Source: Burkholderia sp.
GTDB taxonomy: Bacteria; Pseudomonadota; Gammaproteobacteria; Burkholderiales; Burkholderiaceae
NCBI RefSeq assembly: GCF_018375725.1
Contig: NZ_JAHACR010000070.1
Span: forward strand, 1 to 15,975
DNA length: 15,975 nt
Direction of reading: 5' to 3'
Of the stretch, positions 6,560 to 15,975 are shown piece after piece. The notes under the pieces are model-generated. The model was not told where the DNA came from. It searched no databases and saw nothing but the letters and a program-made list of their open reading frames with translations. Numbering within the stretch: the stretch's first letter is position 1; each line of letters starts with the position of its first letter. The position numbers and the translations under genes are program-made.

Positions 6560-7639
6560 ATGGAGCAATCTTCTTCACCCGGCGGCCCGGGGCGCGGATG
6601 GTGGCGCTGGGCCGTGATCGGCGGTGTCGTGGCGGGCGTGGCCGCGGCGTTCGGGTACGTCGGCGGGTGGCTCGCGCCGGCGAGGCTGACGCCGCAGCGG
6701 ATCGTCGATGCATTGCAGCGCAATGGCGGACTGCATCCGGGCTATCGACGGAATCACGCGAAAGGCGTCTGCGTGACGGGATACTTCGAAGGCAACGGTG
6801 CGGCAAGCCAATATTCGACCGCACCGTTCTTTCGTGCGGTGAGGACGCCGGTCGTCGGACGGTTCGCGTTGCCCGGCGGGAATCCGTATGCGCCGGATAA
6901 CAGCGTGCCGATCCGGAGTCTGGCGTTGACACTGACCGCGCCGAATGGCGCGCAATGGCGGACGGGGATGAACAGCATGCCGGTCTTTCCGGTGACGACA
7001 CCGGAGGCTTTCTATGAGCAGACGGTGGCGAGCCGGCCCGATCCGAAGACAGGGAAACCGGATCCACTGAAAATCAAGGCATTCTTCGATCGGCATCCGG
7101 AGACGGCGGCATTTCGGAAATGGATAAAAGGTGCGAAGCCGAGTGCCAGCTTCGTCACCGAGACCTATTACGGGCTGAATGCGTTTTATCTCGTCGACGC
7201 GTCGGGGCGCAGACAGGCGGTCAGGTGGCGGGTCGTGCCGGAGCAAACCGCGGCGGCAGGGGATGTGGCGAAGGCCGGGGAGCCGAATGTGTTGCGGGAT
7301 GACCTGACGCGGCGTATCGCGACCGGTGCGCAGAAATGGAAGTGGCTGATCACCCTCGCGAAGCCCGGCGATCCGGTGGACGATGCCACTCAAGTCTGGC
7401 CTGCGGACAGGGCGACGATCGATGCGGGGACGCTTGTGCTCGATCGCGTCGAGCCGCAGGACAGCGGGCCATGCCGGGATGTGAATTACGACCCGACGGT
7501 GCTGCCTGACGGCATTCAGGCATCGGATGATCCGCTGCTCGCGGCGAGGTCGGCGGCGTATGCCGATTCGTATCTGCGGCGAACAAGCGAAGAGGCGGGT
7601 ATTCCGGGCAACGCGTACGCAACGTCGGAGAAACCATGA
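6560..7639 (+). CDS. membrane-anchored catalase-like haem peroxidase (SrpA type)
   Basis: The 359-aa product belongs to the small catalase-related peroxidases, much shorter than true catalases (about 480 aa or more). An N-terminal hydrophobic segment at about 17-38 should anchor it with the domain in the periplasm. The distal haem region is visible as H66 in NHAKGVCVTGYFEGN. The proximal ligand is Y334 in RSAAYADSYLRR, matching the catalase RxxxYxD pattern. ATG 6560 is chosen because AGGAG (6547-6551) sits eight bases upstream; a GTG at 6551 would overlap it. The stop overlaps the next gene's ATG (ATGA, 7636-7639). It is likely to reduce peroxides with electrons from the downstream cytochrome b561, under control of the divergent ECF sigma factor. 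That functional link is inference. Confidence 0.9.
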   Translation: MEQSSSPGGPGRGWWRWAVIGGVVAGVAAAFGYVGGWLAPARLTPQRIVDALQRNGGLHPGYRRNHAKGVCVTGYFEGNGAASQYSTAPFFRAVRTPVVGRFALPGGNPYAPDNSVPIRSLALTLTAPNGAQWRTGMNSMPVFPVTTPEAFYEQTVASRPDPKTGKPDPLKIKAFFDRHPETAAFRKWIKGAKPSASFVTETYYGLNAFYLVDASGRRQAVRWRVVPEQTAAAGDVAKAGEPNVLRDDLTRRIATGAQKWKWLITLAKPGDPVDDATQVWPADRATIDAGTLVLDRVEPQDSGPCRDVNYDPTVLPDGIQASDDPLLAARSAAYADSYLRRTSEEAGIPGNAYATSEKP

Positions 7640-8184
7640 TGAAAACCGTGTTCAGTCTTCCTGCGCGCGTGCTGCATTGGGTCATGGCGGTGATGGTCGT
7701 CGCGATGCTGTTTATCGGGGTTGGGATGGTCGCGTCGGTGTCGGAACGGCATGCGGTGCTTGTGGCGATTCATAAGCCGCTTGGCGTTGCGGTGCTGGTG
7801 CTGGTTTGTGTGCGGGTGGCGGTGCGGCTCAGCTCGAGGCCGCCGGCGCTGCCCGCAGATATGCCGGCGTGGCAGCGATTCGCGGCGCATGGCTCGCATC
7901 TCGTGTTGTATGTGCTGATGATCGCGATGCCGCTCGTCGGATGGGCGATGCTGTCGGCGGGCGGGTATCCGGTCACGCTGGGCGGCGGCGTGCAGCTGCC
8001 GGCGATTGTGCCGGCCGATCCGATCCTGTTCGCATGGTTGCGCCACGTGCATCGGTGGCTGGCGTATTTGCTTTTTGCGACATTTCTAGCGCATCTGGGG
8101 GCAGCGCTTTATCACGGGCTCATTCGCAAGGATGGCGTGGTGAGTGCGATGGTTGGGCGGCGAAATGGCGAATGTGCGGTGTGA
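7636..8184 (+). CDS. cytochrome b561, inner-membrane di-haem protein
   Basis: The 182-aa product has four predicted membrane helices (about 12-34, 43-65, 86-108 and 134-160). It carries the histidines expected to bind two b haems in the CybB/YodB family: H14 in VLHW, H46 in IHKPLG, H139 in RHVHRW and H153 in FLAHLG. It would pass electrons from the quinone pool to a periplasmic acceptor, most likely the catalase-like protein encoded just upstream. GGAG at 7627-7630 serves either ATG 7636 (overlapping the previous stop) or the in-frame ATG 7639. It is co-transcribed with the catalase-like gene and followed by a strong hairpin at 8247. Confidence 0.93.
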   Translation: MMKTVFSLPARVLHWVMAVMVVAMLFIGVGMVASVSERHAVLVAIHKPLGVAVLVLVCVRVAVRLSSRPPALPADMPAWQRFAAHGSHLVLYVLMIAMPLVGWAMLSAGGYPVTLGGGVQLPAIVPADPILFAWLRHVHRWLAYLLFATFLAHLGAALYHGLIRKDGVVSAMVGRRNGECAV

Positions 8185-8246
8185 GCACTTGGATCGCGTG
8201 TAGTGAACTCGGCCCAATCCGATCGCGATTGTCTGTGGTGCAAAAA

Positions 8247-8283
8247 AACAGCGGCCATCTCGATGAGATGGCCGCTGTTCGTT
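8247..8283. terminator. bidirectional hairpin terminator after cytochrome b561
   Basis: A 15-bp perfect stem (8247-8261 with 8265-8279) has a three-base loop. On the minus strand it is followed by seven T residues (8248-8242), a strong terminator for leftward transcripts from the ATPase gene or, ancestrally, gyrB. On the plus strand only CGTTT follows, adequate for the cytochrome operon. Confidence 0.85.
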
Positions 8284-8631
8284 TCGACGCGTTGGCGGGT
8301 TAGGCGGAGCTGACCCGAGCGGTCGGGACACATCCATCAATGTCTCGATGGATGGGGTCGAAAAATCGCAGTTTTATGGCTCCTGCTACACACACTGTAG
8401 ACAGATGCATTACCTGAGAAGCTGGTCCTTGCCAGATAAGGCGCGCCAGCCAATGCGGGCGCATAACGTAAGAAAAACGGACGTAATTGCTGGGAAATTT
8501 CGGTCAAGGTCTATCACATTCGGTATGGCCGAAGCCTCCGGAATGAAGCTCTCCTGTCACATCCCATCTGCAATGTTTGCAATCGAAATTCAAAAAACAC
8601 CGTCCGCCGCAGCTGGGCGTTTTGTGGCGGG
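8284..8631. other. left noncoding flank of the accessory insert
   Basis: No supported gene. An 8-bp inverted repeat, CATCCATC/GATGGATG (8331-8338 and 8347-8354), is followed by GGGTCG, five A residues, TTATG (8374-8378), seven bases and CTACACACAC (8386-8395). The same series of words occurs beside the gyrB stop codon at 10799-10838. A T6 tract on the minus strand after a weak CCGCC/GGCGG pair (about 8595-8640) may be a poor terminator of the ATPase gene. Composition becomes less GC-rich from about 8360. Confidence 0.5.
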
Positions 8632-10239
8632 CTACGCTCCATCAGCGATGGTCGCCACCTTTGACTTCTCAGGGGCCAGTCGTATTGCTAAAAAGTCCCG
8701 CAATGGCTGCAACTCATCCAACGGCAGCTTCGTTACGATACGCGCCGCATCGCGTAGCGCAGAACCTTGGTCAATTCCAAGTGCATCGGCGAGTATTCGG
8801 AACTCGTCATGAGCGTCTGCGCGAAGAGCATCATCCAGAACTTCGGCTCCGGCGTCTGGCTCCAAATGAAACTCAGAACTGAACTCATCAAGCCCAACCG
8901 ACCGCAACTGCTGGAGCATCCATCGCTCCGGCCATGCGTCGCCCGGAAGCGTTGATAGTCGCTGCGATAGCCAAGTTTTCGCCAAATCTGGGCTAGGTAC
9001 CGTCTCCAAGGCGTTCAAAAACGATTTCTCGTGTTGCTTCGCCTTGCCAGCCTGGTCACCGTCCAAAACAGCAACTACACTTCGAGTCGGGTCATCCTTG
9101 AAGCGGGCAGCCAAGTGCCGAACTACGGCAGTGTGAGAGCCGATAGGAAGGATGCGCACGCGCACGCGGTCGCCAGTCTTCATCAACGCGAGCATGAGGG
9201 CCGCCGCGACTTCGTCTTCGACCAGAATGTCTAACTCCAAGCCGTTTCGACCACTGAGCTTCCCAACTGCATAATTAGGTGAGATAGCTTGCGTTATCAA
9301 TGTTCGTGAGTCGGTGCTCTCGACAAAATAGCGCGCCTCAGGTGGCAGCGACTCGAGAATAACCGGTGAGTGCGTCGTGCAAATCACCTGAATATATCGC
9401 TCGCGACACAGCTCTTTCAAGTGGTGCACAAGACGTCGTTGGGCCTGCTCATGTAAACCAAGTTCCAGCTCATCAACCAAGATGAGTGCGTGGCTCGGAC
9501 ATGAGTAAATATGCGACAGAAGCTCGAAAAGGGCATTCTCTCCGGCACCCATGTTGAATCCGGAATAAGTACCGCCATTTCTTATAACTAGGGGTAAACG
9601 ATATTTTGATGCCTGTTTTACCTGAAAATCGTCGTAGGAGTTACCCAGTATTTTACCAACCGCTGCAGCGACTTTCTCTTCCCATCCGGCTTTTTTCAAA
9701 GCTTTGAATACCGACCTGTACCCAACCGCCACACTTTTTTCAGAATGCGGAACGAGGCGGCTTATTCCAAAAAACATTACCTCACGTTCAACTCGGCGAT
9801 TGTACTCCGTCCATTTACCACCATGTTTTTTCTGACGTCGCTGATACCCTAATCCACTACCGTCCGGCAGTTTGGCTGATTGACTCCAGCCGTTGTGCCT
9901 AATTCCGTAGTAAATAGTGATGCCTTCGGGCGGAAGTTCTTCTGCTGACTGCACGAAAAAATCCGAAAATGTATAGTAGGAGTACTTCCTCCCCGGCAAC
10001 GCGGCCGTTGGTTTTCCTGAATGATGAAAGGCGCATGCAGCAAGAGCAAGGATGGTTGATTTTCCCGATCCATTCTTTCCTGCGATTGCTGATATCGGAT
10101 ATTCAAATTCCAAGGAGCACGGCTTCAAACTTCGAATGCGCCCCTCATATAAATCGATGGATTCAAGTGTTTGCCTCGTATTGTCAGCCTCAAACCACTT
10201 TAAATTTTCCTTATCCAGCTGCGAATATTTATAACCCAT
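8632..10239 (-). CDS. ABC-type ATPase fused to a TOPRIM nuclease domain (OLD-like), probable defence protein
   Basis: The 535-aa product carries a complete SMC/ABC-like ATPase. Walker A is GKNGSGKS at 54-61, a signature-like FNMGAGEN is at 228-235, Walker B is ILVDELELGLH with D256-E257, and the H-loop is H290 in TTHSP. A TOPRIM domain follows, with Glu in ILVEDE (E341) and DxD in VLDGDQAG (D393, D395), then a helical tail containing LPGDAWPE. ATPase plus TOPRIM is the OLD-family architecture, also found in Gabija GajA; fused PARIS-type proteins are another possibility. No UvrD-like helicase (GajB) or separate TOPRIM gene is adjacent, so it would act alone. The start has a GGGGAG Shine-Dalgarno. 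Base composition is clearly lower in GC than neighbours, especially in the N-terminal half, indicating horizontal acquisition. Domain call is secure; defence role is inferred. Confidence 0.88.
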   Translation of the reverse strand: MGYKYSQLDKENLKWFEADNTRQTLESIDLYEGRIRSLKPCSLEFEYPISAIAGKNGSGKSTILALAACAFHHSGKPTAALPGRKYSYYTFSDFFVQSAEELPPEGITIYYGIRHNGWSQSAKLPDGSGLGYQRRQKKHGGKWTEYNRRVEREVMFFGISRLVPHSEKSVAVGYRSVFKALKKAGWEEKVAAAVGKILGNSYDDFQVKQASKYRLPLVIRNGGTYSGFNMGAGENALFELLSHIYSCPSHALILVDELELGLHEQAQRRLVHHLKELCRERYIQVICTTHSPVILESLPPEARYFVESTDSRTLITQAISPNYAVGKLSGRNGLELDILVEDEVAAALMLALMKTGDRVRVRILPIGSHTAVVRHLAARFKDDPTRSVVAVLDGDQAGKAKQHEKSFLNALETVPSPDLAKTWLSQRLSTLPGDAWPERWMLQQLRSVGLDEFSSEFHLEPDAGAEVLDDALRADAHDEFRILADALGIDQGSALRDAARIVTKLPLDELQPLRDFLAIRLAPEKSKVATIADGA

Positions 10240-10539
10240 GTGGCTCCCCAGCTTCCATTGCCATTACCATCTACTTTATTCAGAGCGTCTGCTCCCCTTG
10301 CGCAGCGGGTATCAGTGGATAGTCTGGCGTTTCCCCTCTCGCCAGAAAGTCGCTCCTAACTCAATAAGATAATTACTGTGCAGAATAATTTATTTACAGC
10401 CCCCCGACTTGAAGCGTCTTTAATCGTCATGGTGTTTGCCAGCGCTTGAATCATCCAAGTAAATGGCGCTTGACTCTTGATGCTGGCGCCAGACGCTACG
10501 ATAGGACTCACTACCGCCCGTGGCAAGATGTCGTTGTCC

Positions 10540-10554
10540 TGTCGTTCAACGACA
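10540..10554. repeat. palindrome TGTCGTT-C-AACGACA with an extra half-site
   Basis: Seven-base arms surround one central base, and a third copy of TGTCGTT lies at 10529-10535 in direct orientation. The layout resembles an operator. It is about 300 bases upstream of the ATPase start. Confidence 0.5.
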
Positions 10555-10602
10555 ATCTGCGGCGGTCACTCAGTTTAAATTGAATAGGGACATATGGCTA
10601 TA

Positions 10603-10695
10603 TCAATTCAGTGTTACGAGAGCTATGTAGCTAGCTGTTCGTTCAAAATGAAGGCGTTTCTCGGAATACCCGGTCGTGAGCTCCACATCCCACAT
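10603..10695 (-). pseudogene. possible gene remnant (30 codons)
   Basis: The frame from an ATG at 10695-10693 encodes MWDVELTTGYSEKRLHFER plus eleven residues before a TGA. It is open for five further codons upstream. It has a natural-looking amino-acid mix in an otherwise noncoding stretch and may be the tail of a degraded mobile-element or island gene. I do not recognise the family. Confidence 0.2.
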
Positions 10696-10775
10696 CAGCG
10701 GGTCATCCCGCTATGGAAATATCAGAGGCAGCGGAGTCTATGAGTTACCCGCAAATCCGGACTGTCAATAACAAA

Positions 10776-10810
10776 GACCCATAAGTTTCTCAACTTATGG
10801 GTCCGTTTTT
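10776..10810. terminator. bidirectional terminator of gyrB
   Basis: A 12-bp perfect stem, GACCCATAAGTT with AACTTATGGGTC (10776-10787 and 10792-10803), has a TCTC loop. On the minus strand, the gyrB direction, TTTGTTATT follows. On the plus strand CGTTTTT follows. It lies 38 bases past the gyrB stop. Confidence 0.9.
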
Positions 10811-10840
10811 CTCAGGTTATGCGGCTATCTACACACACCA

Positions 10841-13315
<2,475 letters not shown>

Positions 13316-13359
13316 GGATATCTTCCGGTTCTGCGAGACCACTCAAGCGGCGGCGTGAT

Positions 13360-13427
13360 GCGTTTTCGGCTGAAAACGCCAGGCCGCGCCAGTTTTCCTG
13401 ACCTCGCCCCGGCGCCTGACCGGCGCC
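13360..13427 (-). promoter_or_regulatory. stem-loops in the gyrB 5' region
   Basis: Two inverted repeats lie in the dnaN-gyrB spacer. GCGTTTTC/GAAAACGC (13360-13367 and 13372-13379) has a four-base loop. Paired GGCGCC words are at 13411-13416 and 13422-13427. They sit 45-112 bases upstream of the gyrB start and could shape a leader transcript. A role in supercoiling-dependent or transcript-level control is speculative. Confidence 0.4.
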
Positions 13428-13453
13428 AGAAGGAGAGGTTGTTGATTCGCCAT

Positions 13454-13480
13454 AAAAACGCCAAAGGGGCTTGCCGCCCC
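13454..13480 (-). terminator. weak terminator or attenuator after dnaN
   Basis: On the minus strand GGGGC, the loop GGCAA and GCCCC (13480-13466) are followed by TTTGGCG and then TTTTT (13458-13454). The short stem and split T-tract suggest partial termination between dnaN and gyrB. Confidence 0.55.
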
Positions 13481-13506
13481 CTGGTGTGTGTCGTGTGTCG
13501 CGCGCG

Positions 13507-14610
13507 TCAGATGCGCATCGGCATCACGACATACTTGAACTCGTCGTTCTCGGGCACCGTGATCAGTGCACTCGAGCTGGCGTCGCCGAGGCTCACCTGC
13601 ACGGTGTCGACCTTGAGGTTCGCGAGCACGTCGAGCAGGTACGTGACGTTGAAGCCGATGTCGACCGTATCGCCCTGGTAGGCGATTTCCAGTTCTTCCT
13701 GCGCCTCTTCCTGATCGGCGTTGGTCGACATGATCTTCAGCTGGCCCGGCGCGATGATGCAGCGCACGCCCTTGAACTTGTCCGACGTCAGGATCGCGGC
13801 GCGCTGCAGCGAGCGCTGCAGTTCTTCACGGCCGATCTCGAACGTGTTCTTGTGTGCCTTCGGGATCACGCGCTGGAAGTCGGGGAACTTGCCCTCGACC
13901 AGCTTCGACACCAGTTCGACCTGGCCGAACGTGAACTTGGCCTGGGTCTGCGCGATATCGATCTTGACGGTGTCGTCGATGTCCTCGAGCAGGCGCTGCA
14001 GTTCGAGGATGGTCTTGCGCGGAACGATCACTTCCTGGCGGCCGAACGCGCCTTCGATCTTCATCGACGAGAACGCGAGGCGGTGGCCGTCGGTCGCGAC
14101 CGCCATCAGCTGGTCGCCGTCGACGACGAGCAGCATGCCGTTCAGGTAGTAGCGGATGTCCTGCTGCGCCATCGCGAAGTGCACCATGCCGAGCAGCTGG
14201 CGGAACGCCTTTTGCGGGACGGTGAGGCTGGCGCCGAAATCCTTCGCTTGCGCGACGGTCGGGAACTCGTCTGCCGCGAGCGTCTGCAGCGCGAAGCGGC
14301 TCTTGCCGGACTGGACCGTCAGCCGCTTGTCGGCGAGCGACAGCGTGACCTGGCCGTCAGGCATCGCGCGCAGGATGTCGAGCAGCTTGCGCGCCGCAAC
14401 CGTGGTCGCGACCTGTTCGCCGCCGACGCCGAAATCGGCGCGCGTCGTGATCTGCAGCTCCAGGTCGGTCGACAGGAACGAAACGTCCGGGCCGTTCTTG
14501 GTGATCAGCAGGTTGGCGAGGATCGGCAACGTATGGCGGCGTTCGACGATGCCGCTGACCGTTTGCAGCGGCCTGAGGAGGGTGTCTCGTTCGGTCTTGA
14601 CCAGTTGCAT
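13507..14610 (-). CDS. dnaN: DNA polymerase III beta sliding clamp
   Basis: The beta clamp forms a dimeric ring that tethers polymerase III to DNA and works with Hda to convert DnaA-ATP after initiation. The 367-aa product matches the family length and shows the three repeated clamp domains. MQLVKTERDTLLRPLQTVSGIVERRHTLPILAN begins domain I with the HTLPILAN motif. The C-terminus ends EFKYVVMPMRI, the conserved clamp tail with the VMPMR partner-binding element. ATG 14610 is chosen over the longer frame to 14673 because it gives the standard N-terminus and has AAGGAA upstream (14620-14615). It follows dnaA by about 175 bases on the same strand. Confidence 0.98.
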   Translation of the reverse strand: MQLVKTERDTLLRPLQTVSGIVERRHTLPILANLLITKNGPDVSFLSTDLELQITTRADFGVGGEQVATTVAARKLLDILRAMPDGQVTLSLADKRLTVQSGKSRFALQTLAADEFPTVAQAKDFGASLTVPQKAFRQLLGMVHFAMAQQDIRYYLNGMLLVVDGDQLMAVATDGHRLAFSSMKIEGAFGRQEVIVPRKTILELQRLLEDIDDTVKIDIAQTQAKFTFGQVELVSKLVEGKFPDFQRVIPKAHKNTFEIGREELQRSLQRAAILTSDKFKGVRCIIAPGQLKIMSTNADQEEAQEELEIAYQGDTVDIGFNVTYLLDVLANLKVDTVQVSLGDASSSALITVPENDEFKYVVMPMRI

Positions 14611-14725
14611 AGAGTTCCTTCGTTGAGATAACGGCCTGCAGCAGCCTCGCAACGCCCCGCCGCGCAGGCTCATGGCCCGCCGCCGCCGGAGCGGTCAAAC
14701 CTGTATTGTGCCTCAAAACAGAACA

Positions 14726-14744
14726 GCCCCCGTTAAATTGGGGC
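14726..14744 (-). terminator. possible weak terminator between dnaA and dnaN
   Basis: On the minus strand GCCCC (14744-14740) pairs with GGGGC (14730-14726) across a nine-base loop, followed by TGTTCTGTTTT. The stem is only five pairs, so read-through from dnaA into dnaN is likely. Confidence 0.4.
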
Positions 14745-14785
14745 GGTTGCAGGATTCGCCGGTACAGCCCTTCGGCGTTTGCGGC

Positions 14786-15975
14786 TCAGCCTTTCAGCGT
14801 TTGCTCCAGCACGTGCAGCTCGTGGTTGAGCTGCGCGTCCTTGCTCCGTTCGTCGGCGATCTTGCGCACCGCGTGCAGCACGGTCGTGTGATCGCGTCCG
14901 CCGAACAGCTCGCCGATTTCCGGCAGGCTCTTCTGGGTCAGTTCCTTCGCGAGGTACATCGCGATCTGGCGCGGCCGCGCGATGTTCGCCGGACGCTTCT
15001 TCGAATACATGTCGGCGACCTTGATGTTGTAGAAGTCGGCGACGGTCTTCTGGATGTTCTCGACCGAGATCTGCCGGTTCTGCACCGTCAGCAGGTCCTT
15101 CAGTGCCTCCTTGGTCAGCTCGATCGAGATCTCGCGGCCGTGGAACTTCGAATACGCGAGGATCTTGCGCAGCGCGCCTTCGAGTTCGCGGACGTTCGAG
15201 CGCAGGTGCTTCGCGACGAAGAACGCGACGTCTTCCGACAGGTTCACGCCTTCGGACTGCGCCTTGCGCATCAGGATCGCGACGCGCATTTCCAGCTCGG
15301 GCGGCTCGATCGCGACGGTGAGGCCGGAGTCGAAGCGCGAGATCAGGCGATCGTCGATCCCCGAGATTTCCTTCGGATACGTATCGCTGGTGATGATCAC
15401 CTGCGCCTTGTTCGCGACGAGCGCCTCGAACGCGTAGAAGAATTCCTCCTGCGTGCGCGACTTGCCCGAGAAGAACTGGATATCGTCGATCAGCAGCAGG
15501 TCGAGCGAGTGGTAATAGCGCTTGAAGTCGTCGAACGCCTTGCGCTGGTACGCCTTCACGACGTCCGACACGTATTGTTCGGCATGGATGTAGCGGATCC
15601 GCGCGCCCGGCTTGTCGATCAGCAGCTGGTTGCCGATCGCATGGATCAGGTGGGTCTTGCCGAGGCCGACGCCGCCGTACAGGAACAGCGGGTTGTACGA
15701 GATGCCGGGGTTGTCCGCGACCTGGATCGCGGCGGCGCGTGCGAGCTGGTTCGCCTTACCGGTCACGAAATTGTCGAACGTGAGTACGGGATTCAGCTTC
15801 GAACGCTCGTACATCGAGTCGTTTTCGCCGGCGGCGGGCGCCGCGCCGCTGCCGGGCCGCCACGTGCGGCGCCCTGCGGCGGCTTCGTGCGCGGGCAGAT
15901 GAGGCAGGTCGATGTCGGTGCCGTCGCCGTTGAGCGACCCGCCGGCCACGGCAGCCGGCGGCGCTTCGGCGGGCG
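14786..15975 (-). CDS. dnaA: chromosomal replication initiator DnaA (N-terminus cut by window)
   Basis: DnaA-ATP binds 9-mer boxes at oriC, melts the unwinding region and loads DnaB. About 396 C-terminal codons are present; domain I and part of the linker lie beyond the right edge. The visible linker is Ala/Gly/Pro-rich. Domain III starts near LNPVLTFDNFVTGKAN and shows Walker A GGVGLGKTH, Walker B LLLIDDIQ, and the ISRFDSGLTVAIEPPE and SNVRELEGAL sensor segments. Domain IV contains the DNA-binding signature GGRDHTTVLHAVRKI, ending in LEQTLKG. It is the first gene of the dnaA-dnaN-gyrB series. Its likely target boxes are at 4502 and 4686, about 10 kb away across the insert and the stress module. 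No DnaA box cluster is visible between dnaA and dnaN. Confidence 0.98.
   Translation of the reverse strand, partial: PAEAPPAAVAGGSLNGDGTDIDLPHLPAHEAAAGRRTWRPGSGAAPAAGENDSMYERSKLNPVLTFDNFVTGKANQLARAAAIQVADNPGISYNPLFLYGGVGLGKTHLIHAIGNQLLIDKPGARIRYIHAEQYVSDVVKAYQRKAFDDFKRYYHSLDLLLIDDIQFFSGKSRTQEEFFYAFEALVANKAQVIITSDTYPKEISGIDDRLISRFDSGLTVAIEPPELEMRVAILMRKAQSEGVNLSEDVAFFVAKHLRSNVRELEGALRKILAYSKFHGREISIELTKEALKDLLTVQNRQISVENIQKTVADFYNIKVADMYSKKRPANIARPRQIAMYLAKELTQKSLPEIGELFGGRDHTTVLHAVRKIADERSKDAQLNHELHVLEQTLKG

Larger units (their letters stand above)
10240..10775. other. AT-richer noncoding flank upstream of the ATPase gene
   Basis: No substantial gene is seen. Contents: an inverted repeat TCTGGCG/CGCCAGA (10323-10329 and 10340-10346); an AT-rich stretch at about 10360-10400 that may hold the ATPase promoter, though no clear hexamer pair can be assigned; a repeated GCGCTTGA (10442 and 10466); a palindrome CTGGCGCCAG (10483-10492); and TGTCGTT-C-AACGACA (10540-10554). 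A 30-codon minus-strand frame (10603-10695) may be a gene remnant. No transposase, integrase or tRNA is present. Confidence 0.5.

Noticed and set aside
5626..6900. 424-codon plus-strand frame spanning the sigma operon into the catalase-like gene
   Set aside because: Crosses genes on both strands in the wrong frame and covers the divergent promoters; no domains.
8632..10239. Full Gabija system
   Set aside because: The ATPase-TOPRIM protein resembles GajA in architecture, but no UvrD-like GajB helicase gene is present on either side.
8280..10775. Insertion sequence or prophage fragment
   Set aside because: No transposase, integrase, phage gene or clean terminal inverted repeats were found; only short flank repeats and one doubtful 30-codon remnant.
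13471..14631. 386-codon plus-strand frame across dnaN
   Set aside because: Antisense shadow of dnaN with no domain content.

Overview
The window looks like chromosome 1 of a Burkholderia species, probably of the cepacia complex. The coding sequence is GC-rich, and it carries a dnaA-dnaN-gyrB block together with glmS and a tRNA-Val(GAC) typical of beta/gamma-proteobacteria. The species call is inference from composition and recognised proteins; no database was searched.

Layout from left to right. (1) 1-733 is the start of glmS on the minus strand. (2) 734-2703 is a 2 kb GC-rich gap, rich in CATG/GCATGC and palindromes, with at most one plausible small membrane-protein gene. (3) 2704-3918 is a divergent wecB-type UDP-GlcNAc 2-epimerase with its own terminator. 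(4) 4020-4096 is tRNA-Val(GAC) on the minus strand with a clear sigma-70 promoter. (5) About 4464-4809 is a gene-free segment with the layout of a replication origin. It holds DnaA boxes, a DnaA-box/GC-spacer/DnaA-trio unwinding module, an AT-rich stretch and 19 copies of CACAG/CTGTG. (6) 5129-8184 is a divergent stress module. An ECF sigma factor and its membrane anti-sigma factor face a membrane-anchored catalase-like haem protein and a cytochrome b561. The two promoters share one ECF-type motif with identical spacing. (7) 8280-10775 is a visibly less GC-rich accessory insert. Its single clear gene encodes an ABC-type ATPase fused to a TOPRIM nuclease domain (OLD-like), a likely stand-alone defence gene. 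(8) 10841-15975 is gyrB, dnaN and dnaA (5' end cut by the window), all on the minus strand.

How the parts work together. DnaA would bind and melt the origin at 4.5-4.8 kb, and the beta clamp (DnaN) and gyrase serve the resulting forks. If that segment is the active origin, the dnaA-dnaN-gyrB block is transcribed towards it, head-on to the rightward fork. The ECF pair probably senses an envelope or oxidative signal and switches on both itself and the catalase-like/b561 pair. GlmS and the epimerase both act in UDP-GlcNAc-linked envelope sugar metabolism but are not in one operon.

The two most interesting places are the CACAG-saturated origin (possible methylation control of initiation) and the lone ATPase-TOPRIM gene inserted between cytochrome b561 and the gyrB terminator.
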